Source of the DNA: Comamonadaceae bacterium
GTDB taxonomy: Bacteria > Pseudomonadota > Gammaproteobacteria > Burkholderiales > Burkholderiaceae
Length of the DNA: 54,925 nucleotides
Assembly (NCBI GenBank): GCA_947374535.1
Contig: CANCCJ010000010.1
Span: 1-54,925, forward strand
Direction of reading: 5' to 3'
The position numbers and the translations under genes were made by a program. Numbering within the stretch: the stretch's first letter is position 1; every line of letters begins with the position of its first letter. Under the pieces are notes generated by a model. The model was not told the origin of the DNA. It did not search any database and was given only the letters and a program-made list of their open reading frames with translations. Shown piece after piece: positions 1-7,529 of the stretch.

Positions 1-825
1 ATCGCGCCGCTGTTGTCAGAGGCGATGGGAAAAACGGTCATCGTGGACAACCGTGTCGGTGCCACCGGTGCGATTGGTGCAGAGTTTGTGGCGCGTGCGC
101 CAGCAGACGGCAACACCATTTTGTTTGGCACCAGCAGCATCATGGGCGCTAACCCCGCCTTGATGCCCAAGCTTTCCTATGACCCCGTGCGTGACTTTGT
201 GCCCGTCAGTCTGGTGGCCACCATCGAAAACATTTTGGTGGTTCACCCATCCGTGCCTGCGAACAATGTGCAAGAGTTCATCCGCTACGCCAAAGAAAAT
301 CCGGGTAAGTTGTTTTACGGTTCATCCGGCACAGGCAGTACCTACCACTTGGGCTCTGAGATGTTTGCCAGCATGACCAAAACGCAGCTCGGTCACGTCC
401 CTTACAAAGGTCAAGGTCCTGCCGCGCAAGACTTGCTCGCAGGGCACATTCAACTGATGTTTGATGCGTTCAACTCTGCCGTCCCCAATATCAAGTCAGG
501 GCGCGTCAAAGCGCTAGGCATTGCCAGCGCCAAGCGTCACCCCGAGTTACCCGACCTTCCCACGATCAGCGAGCAAGGTGTGCCAGGCTATGTCACCACC
601 ATTTGGCTCGCCTTCTTTCTCCCCGCCAAAACACCTGCCACCGTGGTGGATAAGTTGAACCAAGATCTGCGCACCATCATGCAACGCCCTGATGTGCGCG
701 ATCGCTTCAACAAACTGGGCATGCAAGCCGTTAGCTCATCGACGCAGGAGCTAGATACGGTGTTGAAGCAAGAGCTTGCGCAGTGGACGCGCGTGGTGCG
801 CGAAGCCAACATCAAACCCGAATAA
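1..825 (+). CDS. Bug-type (TctC family) periplasmic solute-binding protein, 5' truncated
   Basis: Tripartite tricarboxylate transporter binding protein of the Bug family, which binds carboxylates or other small organic acids in the periplasm. The reading frame is open to the first base of the window, so the signal peptide and N-terminal lobe start lie upstream; about 274 codons are visible. Family hallmarks seen are VIVDNRVGATGAIGAE near the visible start, the HVPYKGQGPAAQDLLAGHIQ stretch and the GVPGY segment. A second Bug protein follows after 12 bases, so the two are cotranscribed. No TctA/TctB membrane subunits are visible, as is common for the many orphan Bug proteins of Burkholderiales. 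The ligand cannot be told from sequence; neighbouring dehydrogenase and amidohydrolase genes suggest a hydroxy- or dicarboxylate. Confidence 0.9.
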   Translation: MAPLLSEAMGKTVIVDNRVGATGAIGAEFVARAPADGNTILFGTSSIMGANPALMPKLSYDPVRDFVPVSLVATIENILVVHPSVPANNVQEFIRYAKENPGKLFYGSSGTGSTYHLGSEMFASMTKTQLGHVPYKGQGPAAQDLLAGHIQLMFDAFNSAVPNIKSGRVKALGIASAKRHPELPDLPTISEQGVPGYVTTIWLAFFLPAKTPATVVDKLNQDLRTIMQRPDVRDRFNKLGMQAVSSSTQELDTVLKQELAQWTRVVREANIKPE

Positions 826-837
826 AAGGAGACAGCC

Positions 838-1806
838 ATGAAAAAAATTGCAGCCGTTTTATCGCTCCTCATGGGCGCCACAAGCCTTTTCGCCGCCGAC
901 ACCGACTACCCGACCAAACCTATTTCCATCGTCGTGGCCTATGCCCCGGGCGGCCAAGGCGATGTGTTCGCACGCTTGGTCAGTGAAAAGCTATCCACCG
1001 TCTACAAGCAAGCTGTGGTGGTCGATAACAAACCTGGCGTCTCTGGCACCGTAGGGACACGCGTGGCCGCCAAATCTAAAAATGATGGCTACACCTTGCT
1101 GCTAGGACAAACTGGTGAAATCACTGTCAATCGCTTGTTGATCAAAGACATGGGCTACGACCCTATGAAAGAGCTGGTCCCCGTGGTGCTGATTGGCAAT
1201 GCGCCTTTGGTGATGCTCGCGCCTGCCGATGCACCCTACAACACGGTGAATGAATTCATCCAAATGGCGCGTGCCAAACCAGGTGAATTCAGCTATGGCT
1301 CAGTGGGCGCAGGCACCCCAGGCCATTTGTCTGCCGTGGCCTTGGGGCTGGGCGCCAAACTCAACATGGTGCATGTGCCCTACAAAGGCGTTGGCCCCTT
1401 GCTGTCTGACTTGATGGCTGGCCGCTTGCAAGCCTTCTTCAGCAGCGCCTCTGCCGCGATGCCACAAATCAAAGGCGGCAAACTCAAAGCCTTGGGTGTC
1501 ACCACCCCACAGCGCATGACCTCATTGCCACAAGTGCCGACCATCGCGGAAGCAGGCTTGCCTGGCTTTAGCTACACCTTGTGGGGTGGTTTGTTTGCGC
1601 CGGCAGGCACACCCACCTATGTGATTGAAAGCCTGAATCGTGAAGTCAACGCCGTACTGGCGCAACCTGATATCCGCACCCGACTCGAAGCCGACAACGT
1701 GGCCGTGCCTAAAAACACACCCGCTGAATTTGCAGACTATGTGAAAGCAGAATCTATGAAATTCGAAAAACTTATCAAAGAAGCTAACGTGAAAGTCGAT
1801 CAGTGA
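838..1806 (+). CDS. Bug-type (TctC family) periplasmic solute-binding protein
   Basis: Complete 322-residue Bug-family binding protein, the usual length. A Sec signal peptide is visible: MKKIAAVLSLLMG, a hydrophobic core and a likely cleavage after SLFA-A about residue 20. The mature part starts with YPTKPISIVVAYAPGGQGD, the conserved ligand-loop region, followed by VVVDNKPGVSGTVG and HVPYKGVGPLLSDLMAGRLQ. The ribosome site AAAAGGAG lies just upstream of the ATG. It is a tandem relative of the preceding gene, probably from an old duplication with different ligand preference. The next gene starts one base after its stop. The substrate is not predictable; a carboxylate used by the two downstream enzymes is inference. 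Confidence 0.92.
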   Translation: MKKIAAVLSLLMGATSLFAADTDYPTKPISIVVAYAPGGQGDVFARLVSEKLSTVYKQAVVVDNKPGVSGTVGTRVAAKSKNDGYTLLLGQTGEITVNRLLIKDMGYDPMKELVPVVLIGNAPLVMLAPADAPYNTVNEFIQMARAKPGEFSYGSVGAGTPGHLSAVALGLGAKLNMVHVPYKGVGPLLSDLMAGRLQAFFSSASAAMPQIKGGKLKALGVTTPQRMTSLPQVPTIAEAGLPGFSYTLWGGLFAPAGTPTYVIESLNREVNAVLAQPDIRTRLEADNVAVPKNTPAEFADYVKAESMKFEKLIKEANVKVDQ

Positions 1807-1807
1807 T

Positions 1808-2869
1808 ATGAAGATTGTCGTTTTACCCGGTGATGGCATTGGCCCAGAAACCATGGCCGTCACAGTGGATGTACTGCAAGCCGCCTCGGTTCGATTCGGC
1901 CTAAATTTGGAATTGCTGCATGACATCGCAGGTCATGAGAGTTTAAAAAAACAGGGTGCCACCGTCACCCCTGCGTTGCTTGAAAAAGTCAAAAGTGCCG
2001 ACGGACTCATGCTGGGCCCGATGGCCACGTATGACTTCAAAGATGAAGCCAAAGGAGAAATCAACCCCTCCAAATTCTTTCGAAAAAGCTTAGACCTGTT
2101 TGCCAACATCCGCCCCTCACGGACTTACACAGGCGTCAAAACCATCACCGGCCCTTTTGACTTGGTGGTGGTACGCGAAAACACAGAGGGGTTTTATGCA
2201 GACCGCAATGTGGAGTCTGGCAACAGCGAAATATTGGTCACCCCTGATGTCGCCATTTCACTGCGCCGCATCACGCGTGAGTGCTGTGAGCGCATTGCAC
2301 GCAGCGCATTTCAACTGGCCATGCAGCGACGCAAGCACCTGAGCTTGGTGCACAAACACAATGTGCTCAAAATCACCGATGGCATCTTCTTAGACGCTTG
2401 CCACCGCGTGGCCGCAGACTTTCCAGAAGTCACAGTCGATGATTTCATCGTTGACGCCATGATGGCTCACGTCGTACGTGCACCAGATCGGTTTGACGTG
2501 ATCGTGACCACCAATATGTTTGGCGACATCTTGTCGGACCTCACCGCCGAACTCTCCGGTAGCTTGGGCCTAGGCGGCTCACTCAACGCGGGTTTACACA
2601 ATGCCATGGGGCAAGCGGCACACGGTTCAGCCCCCGATATTGCAGGTCAAGACATCGCCAACCCTTTTTCTCTGATCACCTCAGCAGCCATGCTCTTGGG
2701 TTGGCACGCGCAACGCAGCGGCCATCTGTCATATCTGCAAGCCTCACGCGCCATTGAAGACGCCATCACCGCCTGCATTGCGGCAGGCGAGTCCACACGC
2801 GACATCGGTGGCGCACTTGGCACACAAGCCACGGGCAAAGCGGTCGTCAAACGCCTGCAACAGCCATGA
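1808..2869 (+). CDS. Isocitrate/isopropylmalate dehydrogenase family protein
   Basis: Cytosolic NAD(P)-dependent beta-decarboxylating dehydrogenase family, 353 residues. Visible motifs: GDGIGPE at the N-terminus, NIRPSRTY, RENTEGFYAD about residue 120-129, the KHNVLK loop, MMAHVVRAPDRFDVIVTTNMFGDILSD-type metal and substrate region, and AAHGSAPDIAGQDIANP near the C-terminus. The RENTEGFY form fits isocitrate, homoisocitrate or tartrate/malate dehydrogenases better than LeuB, which has RELTGGIYFG. Position in a carboxylate-uptake operon, not beside leuC/leuD, also argues against LeuB. It overlaps the next gene by four bases (ATGA), so translation is probably coupled. A tartrate or 3-substituted malate oxidising role is inference only. 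Confidence 0.88.
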   Translation: MKIVVLPGDGIGPETMAVTVDVLQAASVRFGLNLELLHDIAGHESLKKQGATVTPALLEKVKSADGLMLGPMATYDFKDEAKGEINPSKFFRKSLDLFANIRPSRTYTGVKTITGPFDLVVVRENTEGFYADRNVESGNSEILVTPDVAISLRRITRECCERIARSAFQLAMQRRKHLSLVHKHNVLKITDGIFLDACHRVAADFPEVTVDDFIVDAMMAHVVRAPDRFDVIVTTNMFGDILSDLTAELSGSLGLGGSLNAGLHNAMGQAAHGSAPDIAGQDIANPFSLITSAAMLLGWHAQRSGHLSYLQASRAIEDAITACIAAGESTRDIGGALGTQATGKAVVKRLQQP

Positions 2870-3708
2870 ACCTGACCGGTGGGTGTGACACGCATGTGCA
2901 TGTCATTGGGGCAGCCAAGGCTTACCCCATGGTGGTGGAGCGGCAATACACACCCGGTTTTGCCGGTGTGGCCGATTTACAGGCCCATTTGAAACGCTTG
3001 GGTCTGACACGGGCCGTCATCATCCAACCCAGTGTGTACGGCACACACAACGAATGCTTACTCGACGCTTTGAAGGCTATGGCGGGACATGCGCGTGGCG
3101 TGGCGGTACTTGACACGCAAACTTCAACCGCCGTCTTGCAAACACTCGACGCACAGGGCGTGCGTGGTATTCGTTTGAACTTGGAGAGTGCGGGTGAACA
3201 CAACAGCGTCAAGTTACAGACTGCGCTGCAGACGTGGGCGCCGCGGTTGGCAGATCTCGGCTGGCACATACAGGTTTATGCCCCACTGGCGGTGACCGTC
3301 TCTTGCGCGTCACGCATCGCGCAGCTTCCTGTGCCGGTGGTTCTTGACCACTTTGCGCTATGGCACGATGCTTCGTGCGCATCCTCTGAATCCAAGTGTT
3401 TGCTCGATTTGTTGGCGCAAGGAAAAATTTACATCAAACTCTCGGCCAGCTACCGCAGCCCGATGAAAGACGCACAGGCATTGCAGGCCGTGAGTCAACG
3501 ACTCCTCGCCACCCGACCAGACCGCCTGTTGTGGGCCAGTGATTGGCCACATACCAACCGAGAACCGGGACGTGGCCCGCATGAGGTGAGTTGTTACCGC
3601 GACATCACGACCCAATCACTGCAGCATGAGCTTTGGCAATGGTTACCGACGCCAGAAGCACGACAGCAAGTCCTTGTGAACAACCCAAACCAGCTTTACA
3701 GATTCTGA
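2866..3708 (+). CDS. Amidohydrolase family (Amidohydro_2) metal-dependent hydrolase/lactonase
   Basis: TIM-barrel amidohydrolase of 280 residues. Visible: the HxH metal motif in GGCDTHVHVIG (residues 4-14), the core GVRGIRLNLES strand, VVLDHFALW (a barrel His), and WASDWPHTNREPGRG near residue 221, typical of the group that includes 2-pyrone-4,6-dicarboxylate lactonase and D-galactarolactone isomerase. Its start overlaps the stop of the dehydrogenase gene, so the two enzymes probably act in one pathway on a sugar-acid or aromatic-derived lactone. No signal peptide, so cytosolic. The exact substrate cannot be assigned; hydrolysis or isomerisation of a small lactone is the likely reaction. Confidence 0.83.
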   Translation: MNLTGGCDTHVHVIGAAKAYPMVVERQYTPGFAGVADLQAHLKRLGLTRAVIIQPSVYGTHNECLLDALKAMAGHARGVAVLDTQTSTAVLQTLDAQGVRGIRLNLESAGEHNSVKLQTALQTWAPRLADLGWHIQVYAPLAVTVSCASRIAQLPVPVVLDHFALWHDASCASSESKCLLDLLAQGKIYIKLSASYRSPMKDAQALQAVSQRLLATRPDRLLWASDWPHTNREPGRGPHEVSCYRDITTQSLQHELWQWLPTPEARQQVLVNNPNQLYRF

Positions 3709-3736
3709 GCATTGACATAGCGCAATGACAAGGTCA

Positions 3737-3748
3737 ACACCTAGGTGT
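3737..3748. promoter_or_regulatory. Perfect 12-bp palindrome upstream of the DUF2892 gene
   Basis: The sequence ACACCTAGGTGT reads the same on both strands and lies about 30 bases before the DUF2892 start. It could be an operator for a dimeric regulator, or chance. No matching copy was noticed elsewhere in the window. Confidence 0.25.
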
Positions 3749-3777
3749 CTAATGCAGTCTTCACTTAGGAGAAATGT

Positions 3778-3990
3778 ATGAAAGCAAACGTCGGCGGGTT
3801 CGACCGCATCTTGCGCATCGTCGCAGGCTTGGTACTGATTGCATTGGCAGCCACAGGCGTGGTCGGTGCTTGGGGCTACTTGGGTGTCATCGTATTAGCC
3901 ACGGGCGTTTTCCGATTCTGCGGTGCGTACACCTTATTGGGATTGAACACCTGCCCACTCAAAGCGGTGGAAGAAGAGCCCGCCAAGTAA
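3778..3990 (+). CDS. DUF2892 (YgaP-like) inner-membrane protein
   Basis: Small 70-residue membrane protein. The N-terminus MKANVGGFDRILRIVAGLVLI and the ending with FRFCGAYTLLGLNTCPLK are typical of DUF2892, the domain that forms the membrane part of YgaP rhodaneses. Two hydrophobic segments are visible, about residues 11-30 and 30-52, with two cysteines near the end of the second. The start is preceded by TTAGGAGAAATGT, a good ribosome site. In many bacteria the domain is found near sulfur-trafficking genes, which fits the island that begins just downstream, but no function can be proven. It is followed at once by a strong hairpin with a T-run. Confidence 0.85.
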   Translation: MKANVGGFDRILRIVAGLVLIALAATGVVGAWGYLGVIVLATGVFRFCGAYTLLGLNTCPLKAVEEEPAK

Positions 3991-4009
3991 ACGGCTCTCG
4001 CTTCACACC

Positions 4010-4043
4010 AGCCTCAGCGCTTTCAAGCGGCTGAGGCTTTTTT
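4010..4043 (+). terminator. Rho-independent terminator after the DUF2892 gene
   Basis: Arms AGCCTCAGC (4010-4018) and GCTGAGGCT (4030-4038), extended inward by GCTT/AAGC, followed by six T on the plus strand. It ends the plus-strand transcript and overlaps the 3' end of the convergent MFS gene. Confidence 0.8.
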
Positions 4044-5189
4044 ACGCGCCAACCAGAGCAAACCTGCACCAGTGATGAGCACGGGCACCAACGAGCCCCA
4101 GTTGAGCCATGCCCAGCCTTGTGTGGTCACTAACGCGCCGGAAGCAAACGAGGTCAACGCCATGGTGGCAAACACGCAAAAGTTGATGGCGGCTTGGGCA
4201 CGGTTTTTCTCTTGCGGTGTGTAGGCCTGCATCGACAAGGTGGTGCTGCCTGTGAACAAAAAGTTCCAGCCCACACCCAACATGAAGAGCGCAAACAAAA
4301 ACTGGTGCAAGTCCACACCCGACAAAGCCACGGCAATGCAACCTATATTGAGCAACACGCCCACACCCATGATGGTCAGCACACCAAACCGTTTGATGAG
4401 GTGGCCCGTCACAAAGCCCGGTGCAAACATGCCAATCACGTGCCACTGCAAGACCCAGGCCGTGTCTTCAAAGGGGAACCCACACACTTGCATGGCCAAT
4501 GGCGTGGCAGCCATCAACAAGTTCATCACGCCATAACCCAAGGCTGCAGCCAAGGCAGCAATAAAAAATACAGGCTGGCGCATGATTTCGCCCAAGGGTT
4601 GGCCGCCTGTCTCATCGGCTTTGACCACGGGTGCGGGCGGGAATTCAATCTTACTCATCACCGCCATCGACAACACAGCCACCATCATTAAGGCCACATA
4701 GGCACCGGCAAACGGAATGCCGAACAAGCTCTTAGTTTGAATGGCCAAGTTCGGGCCAATGATCGCGCCAATCAAGCCACCCGCCATCACCAACGACACC
4801 GCCTTCTCGCGATAGTCAGGCTTGCAGAGCTCAGCCGCTGCAAAGCGATACAACTGTCCGTTGGCGCTGTAATAACCCGCTACCACTGTGGCCATGACCA
4901 ACAACCAGAAGGATTGCGACAGCACGGCAAACGCGCCCAAAGCTGCGGACAACAAAGCCACCAACAGCCCTAACTGAAACGAACCCTTGCGCCCAAAACG
5001 CTGCTGTGATTTGGCCACCAAGCCGGTACTGAGTGCGCCACCCACCACATAGCCCATGACAGGCAATGTAGCCATCCATGCAACAGGCGCCAAGCTCAAA
5101 CCCACCAGGCCATTGATGGCAATGAAGGTGACGTTGTTGGTCAGGAACAAGCCCTGCGCGATAGACAACAAAACAAGATGACGGTTCAT
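4023..5189 (-). CDS. Major facilitator superfamily transporter
   Basis: MFS permease of 388 residues with about twelve hydrophobic segments along its length. The loop between segments 2 and 3 holds SQQRFGRKGSFQLG, a recognisable form of the MFS G-x-x-x-D/R-R-x-G-R-K/R motif. Start ATG is preceded by TTAGGTCTTTT. It is convergent with the DUF2892 gene. No close family name is recognised; the first half (LFLTNNVTFIAINGLVG) resembles uncharacterised drug/metabolite MFS members. The position at the edge of the sulfur island suggests, but does not show, export or import of a sulfur compound. Upstream on the same strand are two possible very small membrane ORFs. Confidence 0.85.
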   Translation of the reverse strand: MNRHLVLLSIAQGLFLTNNVTFIAINGLVGLSLAPVAWMATLPVMGYVVGGALSTGLVAKSQQRFGRKGSFQLGLLVALLSAALGAFAVLSQSFWLLVMATVVAGYYSANGQLYRFAAAELCKPDYREKAVSLVMAGGLIGAIIGPNLAIQTKSLFGIPFAGAYVALMMVAVLSMAVMSKIEFPPAPVVKADETGGQPLGEIMRQPVFFIAALAAALGYGVMNLLMAATPLAMQVCGFPFEDTAWVLQWHVIGMFAPGFVTGHLIKRFGVLTIMGVGVLLNIGCIAVALSGVDLHQFLFALFMLGVGWNFLFTGSTTLSMQAYTPQEKNRAQAAINFCVFATMALTSFASGALVTTQGWAWLNWGSLVPVLITGAGLLWLARKKASAA

Positions 5190-5196
5190 AAAAGAC

Positions 5197-5303
5197 CTAA
5201 AAAATCAAAGAGAGTAATCCAGCCGAAATGGCCAAACCAATAAGAGCATAGACGCCAAGCCTCACGTGAGGGCTACCGTCACTTCATCTAAGCCACGTTT
5301 CAT
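5197..5303 (-). pseudogene. Possible small membrane ORF broken by a frame change
   Basis: An ATG at 5303 opens 13 codons (beginning MKRGLDEVTV) that stop at 5262. The overlapping frame continues as RLGVYALIGL and a strongly hydrophobic tail that stops at 5197, just before the MFS ribosome site. Joined by a one-base shift these would make a single-pass protein of about 35 residues. The ATG overlaps the stop of the preceding 35-codon ORF (TGATG). The shift occurs at CCTCACGTGAGG, a perfect 12-bp palindrome (5260-5271). It may be a relic, a sequencing error or chance. Confidence 0.2.
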
Positions 5304-5410
5304 CAACGCAAGCGGAGGGGCTGATACGCCCAACCGAACAACAACCCCGTCAAATCCAGCAGCACCAAACCGAAGATATAGAAACGTCGTGCCAGTAGAC
5401 AAAAATGCAT
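5303..5410 (-). CDS. Possible 35-residue membrane protein
   Basis: An ATG-to-TGA frame of 35 codons between the AhpD-like gene and the MFS gene. It begins MHFCLLARRF, continues with a hydrophobic segment from about residue 11 to 28 (IFGLVLLDLTGLLFGW) and ends with basic residues. This is a plausible single transmembrane helix with positive flanks. No clear ribosome site is seen, so support rests on composition and on the TGATG overlap with the following small frame. It occupies part of a 258-base stretch without a larger gene. Confidence 0.3.
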   Translation of the reverse strand: MHFCLLARRFYIFGLVLLDLTGLLFGWAYQPLRLR

Positions 5411-5456
5411 TCGACAGAGCGTGGGTAGATTTTTTTAGGTTCTAGCTAGTCGGTAG

Positions 5457-5798
5457 TCATGCCATCGTCTCCCAAGCCTTCAGCGCTTCTGTGGCATACA
5501 TCAGGGCAGGCCCCCCGCCCATGTAAACACACACGGCCAAGGTTTCTTCAAGCTCTTGACGTGTGCAGCCGACGCGATGCAAAGCCTTCACGTGAAAGCC
5601 AATACAGCCTGAGCAGTGTTGGGTAATACCAATCGCCAAGGCCATCAATTCTTTGTGCTTTTCGCTCACAGCACCCGTGGCCATGGCCGCCTTAGCCAAT
5701 TGACCAAAACCTTGCATAGCTTCAGGTTGCGCTTTGCGCAGTTCCGTCATCGACTGGCTAATATTCTTGATAAGGGTGGGATGGTCAAATGTACTCAT
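5457..5798 (-). CDS. AhpD-like / carboxymuconolactone decarboxylase family protein
   Basis: 113-residue protein of the CMD/AhpD superfamily. The redox motif CSGC is visible in QHCSGCIGFHVKALHRVG, with the conserved downstream His, pointing to an AhpD-type peroxidase or disulfide reductase function and not to a true decarboxylase, which lacks this pair. Start chosen at the ATG (MSTFDHPT) because TTGGAG lies six bases before it; a TTG four codons earlier is less likely. It sits 15 bases downstream of the persulfide-dioxygenase-type gene on the same strand, so they form one unit facing the BigR-type repressor. A role in thiol/persulfide redox handling is inference from this position. Confidence 0.88.
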   Translation of the reverse strand: MSTFDHPTLIKNISQSMTELRKAQPEAMQGFGQLAKAAMATGAVSEKHKELMALAIGITQHCSGCIGFHVKALHRVGCTRQELEETLAVCVYMGGGPALMYATEALKAWETMA

Positions 5799-5813
5799 AG
5801 CCGGCTCCAATGA

Positions 5814-6689
5814 TCAAAGGGTGTTCAAAGGGATCTTCAAATAACACGTGCCGTTGGCCTCAGCGGGTGGCAGCTCACCGGCGCGGATGTTGACTTGCAC
5901 TGAGGGCACGATTAGCACCGGCATCTCAAGCGTGGCATCACGTTGGGTGCGCATGGTCACAAAATCAGTCTCGGTCACACCATCGTGTACATGGATGTTC
6001 TTGGCGCGCTGGTCTGCCACAGTGGATTCAAAAGCCACAGGTCGATCGTTTGGTGGATAGTCATGGCACATGAATAAGCGCGTGTCAGCGGGCAAGCTCA
6101 AGAGTTTTTGAACAGAAGTAAAGAGGCTTTTAGCGCTTCCCCCAGGAAAATCGCAACGCGCAGTGCCCACATCGGGCATGAACAAGGTGTCACCCACAAA
6201 TACTGCATCGCCGAATTGGTAAGCCACGCACGCAGGCGTGTGACCTGGCACGTCTATGATTTCACCCGCTGCATCATCCAAAACAATGTGATGCCCCACA
6301 CCGAACAACACATCAAACTGCGAACCATCGGTTTTGAATTCAGACTCTAGGTTGAATACCTGTTTGAACACTTGCTGCACATCCCCAATACGCGCGCCTA
6401 TGCCAATTTGGCCACCCAACAATTGTTTCAAATAGGGTGCAGCAGTGAGATGGTCTGCATGGGCATGGGTTTCGAGAATCCACTTCACTTGCAAGTTGTG
6501 GTCGTGCACAAAACGAACCACCTTGTCAGCTGTGTCATGGCTAGTTCGACCCGACTTGGGGTCGTAGTCCAACACCGAGTCGATGATGGCGCAAGCCCCG
6601 CCCTCACGTTGGTACACCACATACGTCACTGTCCATGTGGCTGGATCAAAGATGCCATGCACCAAGGGTTTGAATGTGGCCTGTTTCAT
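5814..6689 (-). CDS. MBL-fold persulfide dioxygenase-like hydrolase (Blh/ETHE1 type)
   Basis: 291-residue metallo-beta-lactamase-fold enzyme. The metal motif THAHADH is at residues 74-80, a further His is in VPGHTPACVAY (150), an Asp in FVGDTLFMPDVGTARCDFPGG (167), and a His in LFMCHDYPP (209). GTARCDFPGGS is characteristic of glutathione-persulfide dioxygenases, which oxidise GSSH to sulfite with one iron. The divergent ArsR/BigR-type gene and the neighbouring YeeE/YedE genes match the known BigR-blh arrangement of plant-associated bacteria. Expected to act in the cytosol to remove toxic persulfide/sulfide. Its product sulfite can enter assimilation or be exported. A plain glyoxalase II is unlikely given the GTARCDF region. 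Confidence 0.87.
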   Translation of the reverse strand: MKQATFKPLVHGIFDPATWTVTYVVYQREGGACAIIDSVLDYDPKSGRTSHDTADKVVRFVHDHNLQVKWILETHAHADHLTAAPYLKQLLGGQIGIGARIGDVQQVFKQVFNLESEFKTDGSQFDVLFGVGHHIVLDDAAGEIIDVPGHTPACVAYQFGDAVFVGDTLFMPDVGTARCDFPGGSAKSLFTSVQKLLSLPADTRLFMCHDYPPNDRPVAFESTVADQRAKNIHVHDGVTETDFVTMRTQRDATLEMPVLIVPSVQVNIRAGELPPAEANGTCYLKIPLNTL

Positions 6690-6710
6690 TTTTTCAATCC
6701 ATGAAATAAC

Positions 6711-6730
6711 AATATATTTTTTAATATACT
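6711..6730. promoter_or_regulatory. AT-rich candidate BigR/SqrR-type operator and divergent promoter
   Basis: The 56 bases between the MBL gene and the ArsR gene contain an almost pure A/T stretch with AATATA and a partly matching TATACT/TATATT partner (AATATATTTTTTAATATACT). This is the only part of the local sequence with such composition. BigR-family repressors are known to bind AT-rich imperfect palindromes that overlap the promoter of their own operon. The assignment is by position and composition only. Confidence 0.5.
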
Positions 6731-6745
6731 ATACAAATCGTATCT

Positions 6746-7072
6746 ATGCTGAAAAAAGCCATGAAAACCAATAACATAGACCTTGCTGACATGCACAAAG
6801 CCGCCGATCAAGCCTGCCGCTTGATGAAGGTGCTGGCTAACTCAGACCGCCTCATGCTCTTGTGCGAACTGGCTCAGGGTGAAAAGTGCGTGAGCGATCT
6901 AGAAGAAATACTGGGCATCGTGCAACCCACACTGTCACAACAGCTCACTGTGTTGCGCAACGAAGATCTGGTGACCACGCGTCGCGAAGGCAAAAACATT
7001 TATTACCAAATCAGCAGCCCAGAAGCATTGGCTGTGATGCAGGTTTTATACAAAACTTATTGCAATGGGTAA
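6746..7072 (+). CDS. bigR: ArsR-family transcriptional repressor, BigR/SqrR-like persulfide sensor
   Basis: 108-residue winged-helix ArsR protein. The two cysteines that act as a persulfide/disulfide switch in BigR and SqrR are both present: one in GEKCVSDLEE (about residue 51) and one in LYKTYCNG at the extreme C-terminus. The recognition helix VQPTLSQQLTVLR and wing TTRREGKNIYYQIS are clear. Metal-type ArsR ligands such as CVCDL are absent. Start may be the ATG at 6746 or the one at 6761; neither has a strong ribosome site. It lies divergent from the persulfide-dioxygenase gene and directly ahead of YeeE/YedE genes, so it probably represses both sides until sulfide or persulfide accumulates. 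Confidence 0.87.
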   Translation: MLKKAMKTNNIDLADMHKAADQACRLMKVLANSDRLMLLCELAQGEKCVSDLEEILGIVQPTLSQQLTVLRNEDLVTTRREGKNIYYQISSPEALAVMQVLYKTYCNG

Positions 7073-7082
7073 GGAGGCAAGC

Positions 7083-7520
7083 ATGAATATTGATTGGACA
7101 CATTTCACACCTTGGGCATCTCTCAGCGGTGGTATTTTGCTCGGCGTCGCATCTGCCCTCTTCATTTTGTTGAACGGTCGCATCTTAGGAATTAGCGGCA
7201 TATTGGGTGGTTTACTGCTGCCCAAGCATGCTGACGCTTCATGGCGCATCACGTTTTTGTTGGGTCTGTTTGTGTCGCCTCTCGTGATGAAAGCATTGGC
7301 GCCTGCCGAGTTTTTGCATGCGCCGCGCATTGATGCCAACATGGCAATGGTTGTCATCGCAGGGCTATTGGTGGGCATAGGCACACGTTATGGGTCAGGC
7401 TGCACCAGCGGTCACGGGGTGTGTGGTTTGTCTCGCCTCTCCCCCCGCTCTATGGCAGCCACTGGCTTGTTCATGGCGGCGGGGTTTGCCACTGTGTTTG
7501 TGATCAAGCACATTCTCTAA
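7083..7520 (+). CDS. YeeE/YedE family membrane protein, first half-transporter
   Basis: 145-residue membrane protein with four hydrophobic segments. The motif GTRYGSGCTSGHGVCGLSR near residue 100-118 is the YeeE/YedE signature with its conserved cysteine and glycine pattern, found in thiosulfate-type transporters (TsuA relatives) and in sulfide-stress operons. Start set at the ATG preceded by AAGGAGG five bases upstream; an ATG six codons earlier has no such site. It forms a pair with the next gene, ten bases away; such split halves are common in BigR-controlled operons. Substrate (thiosulfate, sulfite, sulfide or persulfide) is not proven. Confidence 0.9.
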   Translation: MNIDWTHFTPWASLSGGILLGVASALFILLNGRILGISGILGGLLLPKHADASWRITFLLGLFVSPLVMKALAPAEFLHAPRIDANMAMVVIAGLLVGIGTRYGSGCTSGHGVCGLSRLSPRSMAATGLFMAAGFATVFVIKHIL

Positions 7521-7529
7521 GGAGCCATC

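Noticed and set aside
4194..4691. 165-codon plus-strand frame antisense to the MFS gene
   Set aside because: His/Gln-rich composition typical of reverse-strand shadows of membrane proteins; no motif and no ribosome site.
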